In this document: positions 27,596 to 35,914 of the stretch, one piece after another
How the letters are laid out: each line of letters starts with the position of its first letter
Position numbering within the stretch: the first letter of the stretch is position 1
Assembly (NCBI GenBank): GCA_016719485.1
Contig: JADJZB010000008.1
Location: forward strand, 62,001-126,000
Direction: 5' to 3'
Source of the DNA: Holophagales bacterium
GTDB lineage: Bacteria; Acidobacteriota; Thermoanaerobaculia; UBA5066
Length of the DNA: 64,000 bases
Program-made: the position numbers and the translations under genes
The notes under the pieces: generated by a model
Told to the model about the DNA's origin: nothing
The model's database searches: none
The model's input: only the letters and a program-made list of their open reading frames with translations

Positions 27596-29068
27596 CTACC
27601 GCGCGCGCGCGAAGTCGATGAAGCCGCGCTCGACGTCGGTCGACAGGAGAGTGACCGCCACCTTGTCTCCAACGTCGAGACCGGCCTGGCCGCGCTCGAC
27701 CCGGCCCTCGACCGGGGGCGAGAAGATCCTCACCCAGGTCCCCTTCTCGCTGGCCCCGGTGACGACCCCGTCGAAGCGGTCGCCGATCCGCGTGGAGAGG
27801 AGGAGCGCCGCCGCCGACTTGCGCAGGTGCCTCTCGACCTTGTTGGCGTCGTTCTCCTTCTCCGTGCAGTGCCTCGCCAGCTCGTCGAGAGCGGCGGCCG
27901 TGTAGGGAGAGGGCGAGCCGGCCACCGCCGCCTTCAGCAGCCGCTGCGTGAGGAGGTCGGGGTAGCGGCGGTTCGGCGCGGTGGAGTGCGTGTAGTCCTT
28001 CACGGCGAGGCCGAAGTGCCCGGGGGCGTCCTCGCCCGGCCTTTCGGCCACGTACGCACCGGCCCCCATGAGCTTGACGATCACGAGGGAAAGGTCCGGG
28101 AAGCGGAGAGGGTCGGCCTTCCGGCGCTTCGCGAGGAAGAGGGCGAGCGCGCGGCTGTCGGGCTCCGGCCCAAGCGCCTCGCCGTACTCGGCCGCAACCG
28201 CGACGATCCGCGCCCAGCGCGCCGGCTCCCGCACCACGCGGCGGAGGGAGGGAAAGCCCTTCTCCTCGAGGAAGCGTGCCGTGGCGCCGTTCGCGGCCAC
28301 CATCAGGTTCTCGATGAGCTCCTTGGACCGGCTCGGTTCCTGCGGCGCGAGGTCGACGAGCTTGTCCCCGTCGAAGACGGGGCGCGACTCGGTCGACTGC
28401 AGGACGAGCGCACCCTCCGCGAACCGCACCGCCTTCAGCGCCTGCGCCGCCTCGTCCTGCATCCGGACCTGCTCCTCCATCCCCGGAGTCCTGCCGATCC
28501 GCTCCGGCACCGGCCCTTCGCCGTCCAGCCAGGCCGCGACCGCGTCGTAGGTGAGGCGGGCGCGGTTCCTCACGCGGGCGCGGGTCACGCTCGAGCTCGC
28601 GACGGCCCCGGAGGGCTCGACGACCATCTCGACGACGAGCGCGAGGCGCTCCCCGTCCTCGTTCAGCGAGGTCAGGTCGTAGGAGAGCCGCTCGGGGAGC
28701 ATCGGGAACGTGCCGCCCGCCGTGTAGATCGACGTCGTGTTCGTCCGGGCGTGGCCGTCCGTCGCCGAGCCGTCGCGGACGAGCGCGTCGACGTCCGCGA
28801 TCGCGACGAAGAGCCTGATCGCTCCCCCGGGGAGCCTCTCGGCGGCCGAGACCTGGTCGAGGTCGCGCGAGTCGTCGTTGTCGATCGAGAACCAGGGAAG
28901 CCCGGTCAGGTCCCGGACGTCTCCGTCTTTCCCTGCCGCGTGCGGGTCGAGCGCGTCCACCTCGGCGAGGACGTCCGGCTCGAAGTCGGGGGCGAACCCG
29001 CGCTCGAGCATGGCCCGGTGCGCGATGGCGGCGAGGTCGTGGCGGTGGCTGGCGGAGTGCGGACTCAT
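27596..29068 (-). CDS. RNase II/R family (RNB domain) 3'-5' exoribonuclease
   Basis: 490 aa from ATG 29068 (MSPHSASHRHDL); a CATACT hexamer lies exactly 6 nt upstream. The RNB catalytic core carries the metal-binding Asp cluster in SIDNDDSRDLDQ and later motifs IENLMVAANG and HSTAPNRRYPDLL. A short C-terminal S1-like barrel follows (FDGVVTGASEKGTWVRI, DVGDKVAVTLLSTD). It lacks the N-terminal cold-shock domains of canonical RNase R/II, so it is the short RNB type. Degrades single-stranded RNA processively. Confidence 0.9.
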   Translation of the reverse strand: MSPHSASHRHDLAAIAHRAMLERGFAPDFEPDVLAEVDALDPHAAGKDGDVRDLTGLPWFSIDNDDSRDLDQVSAAERLPGGAIRLFVAIADVDALVRDGSATDGHARTNTTSIYTAGGTFPMLPERLSYDLTSLNEDGERLALVVEMVVEPSGAVASSSVTRARVRNRARLTYDAVAAWLDGEGPVPERIGRTPGMEEQVRMQDEAAQALKAVRFAEGALVLQSTESRPVFDGDKLVDLAPQEPSRSKELIENLMVAANGATARFLEEKGFPSLRRVVREPARWARIVAVAAEYGEALGPEPDSRALALFLAKRRKADPLRFPDLSLVIVKLMGAGAYVAERPGEDAPGHFGLAVKDYTHSTAPNRRYPDLLTQRLLKAAVAGSPSPYTAAALDELARHCTEKENDANKVERHLRKSAAALLLSTRIGDRFDGVVTGASEKGTWVRIFSPPVEGRVERGQAGLDVGDKVAVTLLSTDVERGFIDFARAR

Positions 29069-29074
29069 GGCAGC

Positions 29075-29080
29075 AGTATG
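29075..29080 (-). promoter_or_regulatory. CATACT -10-like hexamer, 6 nt before RNB gene ATG
   Basis: On the minus strand CATACT is separated from ATG 29068 by exactly 6 nt (29069-29074), with no Shine-Dalgarno; a leaderless-type start. Confidence 0.3.
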
Positions 29081-29246
29081 CGGTGCGGGCGGACCGAGCG
29101 GCCGGGCGGAACGCACCTTGCGTACGGAGAGGTCGGGCGCGCCTCGCTTCCAGGGCGAGATGGCGCGTACCGCATAATTTTCCGGGTTCCCGGCAACCGG
29201 CTGCGTCCGCCGGGGCGGGACCAACCGACGCAAAGGAGTGAAACCG

Positions 29247-29849
29247 ATGGGCAAGAAGATCGGACTGGGATGCCTGGGCCTCGGCCTCGTGGCGGTGCTC
29301 TTCATCGCGATATTCGGAGTCTCGGCGTACAACGGCCTCGTGTCGCTCGACCAGGCGGTGCAGGCCCAGTGGGCGCAGGTGGAGAACGCCTACCAGCGGC
29401 GCGCGGACCTCATCCCGAACCTCGTGGAGACCGTGAAGGGCGCCGCCGCGTTCGAAAAGGACACCTTCACGGCCGTGACCGAGGCGCGCTCGAAGGTCGG
29501 GCAGGTCAACGCCGCCGGCATCGCGAACGACCCCGCGGCCTTCGCGAAGTTCCAGCAGGCGCAGGACGGCCTCTCGTCCGCGCTGTCACGCCTCATGGTC
29601 GTCGTGGAAAAGTACCCCGACCTCAAGGCCACGCAGAACTTCCGCGACCTGCAGGCGCAGCTCGAGGGGACGGAAAACCGCATCGCCGTCGAGCGGATGC
29701 GCTTCAACGAGACGGCCCAGGCCTTCAACACGAAGCGGATGAGCTTCCCCACCGTGGTGATCGCCGGGTTCTTCGGAAGCCGGTTCAACGAGAAGGTCTA
29801 CTTCAAGGCGCAGGCCGGCGCCGACACCGCGCCGGCGGTGAAGTTCTAG
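29247..29849 (+). CDS. LemA family protein
   Basis: 200 aa from ATG 29247 (AAAGGAG 8 nt upstream; a GTG at 29238 overlaps that SD and was rejected). One N-terminal membrane helix (about 5-27), then the LemA helical domain: YNGLVSLDQAVQAQWAQVEN, YQRRADLIPNLVETVKG, and FNTKRMSFPTVVIAGFFG. Most of the protein is extracytoplasmic helix bundle. Function unclear in the family; commonly genetically linked to TPM-domain proteins, as here. Confidence 0.92.
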   Translation: MGKKIGLGCLGLGLVAVLFIAIFGVSAYNGLVSLDQAVQAQWAQVENAYQRRADLIPNLVETVKGAAAFEKDTFTAVTEARSKVGQVNAAGIANDPAAFAKFQQAQDGLSSALSRLMVVVEKYPDLKATQNFRDLQAQLEGTENRIAVERMRFNETAQAFNTKRMSFPTVVIAGFFGSRFNEKVYFKAQAGADTAPAVKF

Positions 29850-29901
29850 AACCCGGGAAAGAGCGGGCGGGCTCTGCCCGGCGACCCGCTCGCGGGACAC
29901 G

Positions 29902-30635
29902 ATGAAACGACTCCTCGCCGGATTGCTGCTCCTCGCGGCGTCCCTGGCCGCCCTCGCGGCCGAGGCGCCGCTGCCGGCGCCGCCGGCACGCTGGGCGACG
30001 GACGAGGCGGGGTTCCTCTCGGCCGGCGGGCTCGCCCGCCTGGACGCGCGGCTGGAGGGTTTCGAGCGCGCCACCGGCAGCCAGGTCCTCGTCTGGATCG
30101 GCGAAACGACGGGTCCGACGCCTGTCGAAGACTGGGCCGTGAGGACCTTCGCCGCCTGGAAGGTCGGGCGGAAGGGCCTCGACGACGGCCTCGTCGTCTT
30201 CGTCCTCGCGAAGGACAGGAAGATCCGGATCGAGGTGGGCTACGGGCTGGAGGAGAAGGTCCCCGACGCCGTCGCCTCCCGCGTCATCCGCGAGGTCATC
30301 GCGCCGCGCATCCAGGCCGGCGATCCGGACGGAGCGCTCGACGCCGGAGTCGGCGCGCTCCTCGGCACGATCCGACCCGACCTCGCCGGAGAAGGCGCGG
30401 CGCCGTCCTCCGGCGGGCCCGAGCGGCCCGCGCGCCGGCTCACGCCCCTCCAGCTCGTCTTCGCGGGTCTCCTCGTCGTGGGGTTCCTCGTCCTCCTCGT
30501 GACGAACCCCGGCCTCGCGTTCTACCTCCTCGTCAGCATCCTCTCCGGTGGCCGGGGGGAGGGGGGGGCGGCGGCGGCGGATACTCGGGCGGCGGCGGGC
30601 GTTCCGGCGGCGGCGGCGCGACGGGAGGATGGTGA
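29902..30635 (+). CDS. TPM-domain (YgcG-like) membrane protein, frameshift in Gly-rich tail
   Basis: Signal peptide about 1-20, then a TPM domain (WATDEAGFLSAGGLARLDARL, VEDWAVRTFAAWKVGRKGLDDGLVVFV, RIEVGYGLEEKVPDAVASRVI), then a membrane helix at about 180-205 and a Gly-rich tail. In the open frame the tail becomes Ala-rich and fuses to the next gene. A shift of one base in the G run 30554-30568 gives GYSGGGGRSGGGGATGGW and stop 30633-30635, the usual end of this family. So this is probably a separate gene and the apparent 392-aa fusion is an indel artefact or mutation. Confidence 0.82.
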
Positions 30636-30642
30636 GGTCCCG

Positions 30643-31080
30643 ATGCTGAGACGGCAGCTGCGGCAGCGGATCGACGAAGAGGCGGTGAAGGCCGCCATCG
30701 TGGAGGCCGAGCGCGGCACCACGGGCGAGATCCGGGTCTCCGTCTCGACCTTCTTCTGGGGCGACGTGAGGAAGACCGCCGAGAGAAGCTTCGAGCGCCT
30801 CGGCATGACCGCCACCGCCCGCCGCAACGGCGTCCTCTTCTTCCTCGTCCCCTCGCGCCGGAAGTTCGCCGTCCTGGGCGACGCGGGGATTCACGACAAG
30901 GTCGGGCAGGGGTTCTGGGACGCCATCACCGCCGCGGTCGAAGGCCGATTCCGGAAGGGCGACTTCACCGGCGGCCTCGTCCTCGGCATCGCCGAGGCGG
31001 GACGCGTCCTCGCGCTCCACTTTCCGCGGGAGGACGCCAACCCCAACGAGCTTTCGGACGACGTGGACTTCGGGGAGTAG
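30643..31080 (+). CDS. TPM-domain protein (second copy, short, cytoplasmic or periplasmic)
   Basis: 145 aa from ATG 30643, 7 bp after the restored stop of the first TPM gene, with GGGAGG upstream. It begins LRRQLRQRIDEEAVKAAI and carries the TPM core EAERGTTGEIRVSVSTFFWGD, with FFLVPSRRKFAVLGD and GFWDAITAAVEGRFRKGDF. No signal peptide is visible. LemA plus two TPM proteins is a recurrent gene set, thought to act at the envelope. Confidence 0.78.
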   Translation: MLRRQLRQRIDEEAVKAAIVEAERGTTGEIRVSVSTFFWGDVRKTAERSFERLGMTATARRNGVLFFLVPSRRKFAVLGDAGIHDKVGQGFWDAITAAVEGRFRKGDFTGGLVLGIAEAGRVLALHFPREDANPNELSDDVDFGE

Positions 31081-31094
31081 GCGGCGTCCCCCCC

Positions 31095-32945
31095 TTACCT
31101 CCGGGTCCCGACCGTCGCCCTGAGCAGCCGGAGCCGCAGGTCCAGCTCCTCCGGCGTCATGTGGGCGTATTTCGCGGGGAGAAGGCGGCGGCTCGAGGCC
31201 TCGAAGACGGCGAGGAGCTCCATGTACTCGAGCAGCTCGGCGTCGCGCGAGGGGAAGTAGTCGGCGGCGGCCTTCTCGAAGTGGGCCGCGGTGACGGAGG
31301 CGTCGCCTCCCGACTCGCGGGCCGCGTCGTCGTTCGCCATCAGGACGACCGCCTCGACGTCGGCGTTGCTGTAGCCGACGAGCTTCGCGGAGAAGGTGTC
31401 GCGGATCGTCGAGAGGTCGACGTCCGACTTCAACCGGTTCTTCTTCACGAGCGCCTTCGCGACCGCCTCGACCTCGGGCGGCGTCTGCGAGTAGAGGAAC
31501 GGGATCTTCCGGTCGAGCCGCCCGGCGCGCTTCAGGTCGACGTCCAGCTTGTCGGGGCGGTTCGTCATGACGAGGAAGAGGATCCGGCCCCGGTTCGAGG
31601 TGTCGGACATGAACTCCTTGATCCGCGCGATGACGCGGCTCGAGGTGCCTCCGTCCCCTTCGCCGTCCGTGTTTCCGAACGCCCGGTCCCCCTCGTCGAT
31701 GATGACGACGACCTGCCCGATCGCCTTGATGACGGTCAGGATCCGCTCGAGGTTCCCCTCCGTCGCCCCGACCCACTTGGAACGGAAGTTCTTCAGCTTG
31801 ATCGTCGGGAGGCCGCACTCCTTCGCGAACGCCTCGGCGACGAAGGTCTTGCCGGTCCCCATCGGGCCGGTGAAGAGCATCCCCATCGGGACGCGGCTCC
31901 GGCGCCCCTCGCGGATGTTGTCGGCGAGGACGAGGAGGTCCTTCTTCACCTCCTCCATTCCGCCGACGACCGAGAAGTCGTGCTGCGGCTCGACGAACTC
32001 GACGAGGCCGAAGCACTCCCGCTCGAGGATCTCGCGCTTCCTGCGCGAGATGAGGCGGTCGACCTCCTTGCGGGCCCGGTCGGCGGCGTCCGCGGCGGCC
32101 GTGGCGGCCGGGTCGGCGGCGCCGGGGGCGAGGAGGGCGCGGATCTCGTCGCGCGTCAGGCCCGAGGTGAGCTGCGAGAGCTTCTTCGCCCGCTCGGCGG
32201 CGTCGGCGGCGGTGCCGAGGAGGCCTGCGATGAAGGCCTCCCGCTCGGAGCGGTCCTCCTCGGCGGGCGGCGGCGGCGCGAGGATCGCCTCGATCTGGAG
32301 GAGCTTCAGCCCGGCGGTCAGGTCTGCGTAGCGCTCGGCCTCCTTCTCGGTGAGGCGGGAGTCGACGATCCGGGCCGCCGCGCGGCGGGTCTCGCGGTCC
32401 GGCATCGGGACGTCGACGACGGCGACCTTCGGGTTCGAGACGAGCTTCGGGGAGAGCTCGGCGAGGTTCTCGGCGACGAGGAGGACGACGTTGTCCTGCT
32501 TCTCGATCTGCGGGAGGAACGACCAGCGATGGAGCGTGACGATGGAGGCGCGGTCGAGGTCCCCCTGGAACGACGCGTCCCCCGCCGGGGCGATCGTCTC
32601 GGCGTACTCGACGACGACGCCCACCTTCCGCGACGTGACGAGGAGCCGTTCCAGCCCCCCGAGGGCCTTCTCGCGCGGCGCCTCGCGCATCAGCTCGGCC
32701 TGCGCCTCCGCCTCCTTCGCCTTCTTCACGAAGCGGACGCCGGTCGCCAGGTTGTAGACCGCGATCGTGTCTCTCACGTCCTTCCAGAAGACCTCGGTGA
32801 GGAACTCGGTCAGCGGCTTGAGCGCGCCGTCGACGAGGACGAGGTCGTGGACGTTTCCGTGGAGGATGAAGAGGACCGCCTCGTTGCGCAGGTAGCGGCG
32901 GCGGAGGTCTTCGGCCCAGGAAGGGAGGACGCGGGCGTCGGCCAT
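31095..32945 (-). CDS. AAA+ ATPase of the PspA-ABC locus
   Basis: 616 aa from ATG 32945 (AAGGAG 7 nt upstream). N-terminal about 340 residues form a distinct domain beginning with WAEDLRRRYLRNEAVLFILHG; a charged helical linker at about 245-300; then one AAA+ module with Walker A GPMGTGKT (about 359-366), Walker B VVIIDEGDRAF (about 411-421), Arg-finger-type KRAGRLDRK and sensor-2 helices. Resembles FtsH/spastin-type AAA modules without a protease. Last gene of the locus; AAA+ ATPases often remodel PspA/ESCRT-III-type polymers, so that is a plausible role (inference). A poly-G block lies directly upstream. Confidence 0.75.
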   Translation of the reverse strand: MADARVLPSWAEDLRRRYLRNEAVLFILHGNVHDLVLVDGALKPLTEFLTEVFWKDVRDTIAVYNLATGVRFVKKAKEAEAQAELMREAPREKALGGLERLLVTSRKVGVVVEYAETIAPAGDASFQGDLDRASIVTLHRWSFLPQIEKQDNVVLLVAENLAELSPKLVSNPKVAVVDVPMPDRETRRAAARIVDSRLTEKEAERYADLTAGLKLLQIEAILAPPPPAEEDRSEREAFIAGLLGTAADAAERAKKLSQLTSGLTRDEIRALLAPGAADPAATAAADAADRARKEVDRLISRRKREILERECFGLVEFVEPQHDFSVVGGMEEVKKDLLVLADNIREGRRSRVPMGMLFTGPMGTGKTFVAEAFAKECGLPTIKLKNFRSKWVGATEGNLERILTVIKAIGQVVVIIDEGDRAFGNTDGEGDGGTSSRVIARIKEFMSDTSNRGRILFLVMTNRPDKLDVDLKRAGRLDRKIPFLYSQTPPEVEAVAKALVKKNRLKSDVDLSTIRDTFSAKLVGYSNADVEAVVLMANDDAARESGGDASVTAAHFEKAAADYFPSRDAELLEYMELLAVFEASSRRLLPAKYAHMTPEELDLRLRLLRATVGTRR

Positions 32946-33373
<428 letters not shown>

Positions 33374-34300
33374 TCACGGGTTCGAGAGGCCGGAGGACTC
33401 CAGGAGCGCCTCCGTGTCGCGGGCCGACTGCTTGATCGCCTCCACGCCCTCGAGCAGCTCGTCGAGCTGCCCGGAGAGCTCCTTCGGCGACTGCATGGTG
33501 ACGATCTGGTCGGCGATGAGCTGGAACGAGTTCTCGATGAGGTCGAGCTGACCGCGGGCGACGCCGAGGTAGCGCTGGATCTCGCGCATCCGCTCCTGGC
33601 GCTTGACGACGATCGCGAGGTTCTTCTGGGAGATCTCCGTCCGCTGGTCCCCGGGCTCTCCCCGGCGGACCTCGGCCGCGTAGCGGTCCACGTCGCGCTC
33701 CAGCGCCCGCTCGTCGACCGAGTCGAGGTAGGCCCGGTAGCGCCAGCAGGTGAGCGCCATCTCGACGAACGCGTCGACGAGACGGTCGGTCTTCACGAGC
33801 TCGCCCCGCAGGAGCTCGCCGGAGAAGGTCGGGTTGTGCGAGGCGAGCGACTCGATCTCCTTCCGGCGCACGACGAGGGCCTCGACCCGCTCGCGGTCGC
33901 CCTCGGGCAGGACCCCGATCTTCTTCCGCCGCTCCTCCGCCTCGATCGCCTCCCTCAGCTTCGCGAAGCGGGGGTCCCACAGGAGGTGCCGGAGCCGCTT
34001 GCTGTCCGGGGCCCAGAGGAGCCAGAGCACCTCGAGGCCGACGGCGCCGAGGATCGGGAGCGGGTTGAGCGTCAGGACCGAGGCGGCGGCCGCTCCGCCG
34101 AGGAGCGAGAGGTTGTAGGGGTTGAGGAACGCGGCCTTGACGTACGACTGCTGACCGAACGCCGCGTCGGACGCCTTCCCCTTCAGGAAGCCGATCGCCG
34201 ACTCCGCCGCCGCGTCACGGATGGCCGGCGAGACGCCCGAGCGGGCGGCGGGGCGCTGCACCGTGGCGGCCTTCGGTCGGGTGACCTGCTGCTCGGCCAC
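33374..34300 (-). CDS. membrane-associated coiled-coil protein of the PspA-ABC locus
   Basis: 308 aa, family not recognised. Residues 1-50 hydrophilic; two closely spaced hydrophobic segments about 60-98 (LSLLGGAAAASVLTLN and PLPILGAVGLEVLWLLW) probably form a membrane hairpin; the rest is strongly helical and charged, with coiled-coil stretches about 108-165 and 225-300 (RQERMREIQRYLGVARGQLD). Both large domains would then be cytoplasmic. It follows the ABC ATPase by 12 bp. A scaffold linking the transporter to the AAA+ ATPase or PspA is a reasonable guess, no more. Confidence 0.72.
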   Translation of the reverse strand: MAEQQVTRPKAATVQRPAARSGVSPAIRDAAAESAIGFLKGKASDAAFGQQSYVKAAFLNPYNLSLLGGAAAASVLTLNPLPILGAVGLEVLWLLWAPDSKRLRHLLWDPRFAKLREAIEAEERRKKIGVLPEGDRERVEALVVRRKEIESLASHNPTFSGELLRGELVKTDRLVDAFVEMALTCWRYRAYLDSVDERALERDVDRYAAEVRRGEPGDQRTEISQKNLAIVVKRQERMREIQRYLGVARGQLDLIENSFQLIADQIVTMQSPKELSGQLDELLEGVEAIKQSARDTEALLESSGLSNP

Positions 34301-34312
34301 GGCGCGCCCGTC

Positions 34313-35119
34313 CTACGCCGCCGGCTGCGGGGCGTAGAGCATGTCGAGGAGCCTCTTCTCGATCGCCCGGAACGCGTCCGACGACTTCAGGTGGACGTCG
34401 CGCTCGGCGAAGCTCGGGATGTCGACCCGGTGGAGGATGCGTGCGGGCCTCGAGGAGAGGACGTAGCAGGTGTCGGCGAGGTAGACCGCCTCGGAGACGT
34501 CGTGCGTGACGAAGAGGATCGTGTTGTCCTCGATCCGCGAGACGTCGAGGAGGAGCCCCTGCATTCCCCAGCGCGTCATCGGGTCGAGCGCCCCGAACGG
34601 CTCGTCCATCAGGACGACGCGCGGCTTGTTGACGAGCGTCCGCGCGATGGCGACCCGCTGCTTCATTCCTCCCGAGAGGTCCTTCGGGAAGCGCCCCGCG
34701 AAGTCGAGGAGGCCGACTTCCTTCAGGACCTCGCGCGCCCGCTCGCCGCGCTCTTTCGGCGCGATCCCCTGGAGCTTCAGGCCGTACTCGACGTTCTCCT
34801 GCACCGTGAGCCAGCCGAACGAGGTGTAGGCCTGGAAGACCATCCCCCGGTCCCGCCCCGGCTCGCCGATCGGCTGCCCGTCGAGGAGGACCCTTCCCTT
34901 CGTCGGCGGGAGGAGGCCGGCCACGGCCTTGAGGATCGTCGACTTGCCGCACCCGGAGGGACCGAGGAAGACGACGATCTCGCCCGCTCCCGGCTTGTCG
35001 ACGATGTCGAAGGAGACGTCGCGGACCGCCTCGGTCTTCTCGCCACCGCGGCCGATGTAGGTGACCGAGACGTCCTGGACCGAGAGGCGGTGCGCGGCCG
35101 CCGGCGCGGTCGCGCTCAC
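34313..35119 (-). CDS. ABC transporter ATP-binding protein (nitrate/sulfonate/taurine type)
   Basis: 268 aa from GTG 35119, overlapping the permease stop (GTGA). Walker A GPSGCGKST, Q-loop QAYTSFGWLTVQENV, signature LSGGMKQR, Walker B VVLMDEPFGALD, H-loop THDVSEAV. It matches the SsuB/TauB/NrtD subfamily that energises importers with NMT1-type binding proteins, consistent with the two genes before it. Confidence 0.9.
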   Translation of the reverse strand: MSATAPAAAHRLSVQDVSVTYIGRGGEKTEAVRDVSFDIVDKPGAGEIVVFLGPSGCGKSTILKAVAGLLPPTKGRVLLDGQPIGEPGRDRGMVFQAYTSFGWLTVQENVEYGLKLQGIAPKERGERAREVLKEVGLLDFAGRFPKDLSGGMKQRVAIARTLVNKPRVVLMDEPFGALDPMTRWGMQGLLLDVSRIEDNTILFVTHDVSEAVYLADTCYVLSSRPARILHRVDIPSFAERDVHLKSSDAFRAIEKRLLDMLYAPQPAA

Positions 35120-35913
35120 GACGACGCCTCGCGCCAGCGGAAGAGGAGCCGGGAAGTGGTCGAGATGAGGAGATCGGTCAGGAGGCCGATCCCCCCGATG
35201 ACGAGGAGGCCCGCGAACGACCACGACGCCTTCTGGTGCGTCCGGGCCAGCTCGACCATGTAGCCGAGACCGTGCTCGGGGTTCACCGCCTCGGCGAGGA
35301 TGACGTAGGTCCACGAGATCGCGTTCATGACGCGGAACGAGTCGAAGATCTCGGGCGCGGCGGCCGGGAGGAGGACGGTCCGGATCACCTGCCCGCGCGA
35401 GGCGCCGAGCGTCAGCGCCGTCTGGACGTACTCCTCGGGAACGGCGCGGATCGCCGTCACCACGACGGGGAGGAGGTAGACGAACACGCCGAGGAAGAGG
35501 AACGCGATCTTCTGCTTCTCGTAGATGCCGAACCAGAGGATGAGGAGCGGGATGAACGCCGAGATCGGCATGTAGCGCAGCGGCGACACGATCGGCTCGA
35601 AGAGCCGGTTCACCGGAGTGAAGGCGCCCATGAGGATTCCGAGCGGCAGGGCTACGGCTGATGCCAGAAGGAAGGCGAGCGCGATCCGCCGCGTCGAGAC
35701 GAGGATCGCCTGCAGGAGGTCGTACTGGAGGAAGAGCTGCAGCGTTCCCTTCACGACCTCGGTCGGAGAGGGGAGGAAGTCGGGAGGCGCGAGCCCCCCG
35801 TAGCTGAGGACGCACCAGACGGCGAGGACGAGCGCCGGCATGACGAAGCCGAGGACGAGCGCCGTCGCCTTCGGCAACGGCGCCCGGAGCGCGAAGAGGC
35901 CTCGAGTACTCAA
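35116..35913 (-). CDS. ABC transporter permease (SsuC/TauC type)
   Basis: 265 aa. Six membrane segments; BPD_transp_1 domain with the EAA loop EEYVQTALTLGASRGQVIRTVLLPAAAPEI. The start is uncertain: TTG 35913 follows the previous stop by one base and is the only start that keeps the first segment. One permease chain would form a homodimer with two ATPases. Works with the SBP-OmpA fusion and the ATPase. Confidence 0.88.
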   Translation of the reverse strand: MSTRGLFALRAPLPKATALVLGFVMPALVLAVWCVLSYGGLAPPDFLPSPTEVVKGTLQLFLQYDLLQAILVSTRRIALAFLLASAVALPLGILMGAFTPVNRLFEPIVSPLRYMPISAFIPLLILWFGIYEKQKIAFLFLGVFVYLLPVVVTAIRAVPEEYVQTALTLGASRGQVIRTVLLPAAAPEIFDSFRVMNAISWTYVILAEAVNPEHGLGYMVELARTHQKASWSFAGLLVIGGIGLLTDLLISTTSRLLFRWREASS

Positions 35914-35914
35914 C

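Noticed and set aside
29902..31080. Single 392-aa double-TPM fusion protein
   Set aside because: The junction is explained by a one-base slip in a G run that restores a standard tail, stop and new SD/ATG.
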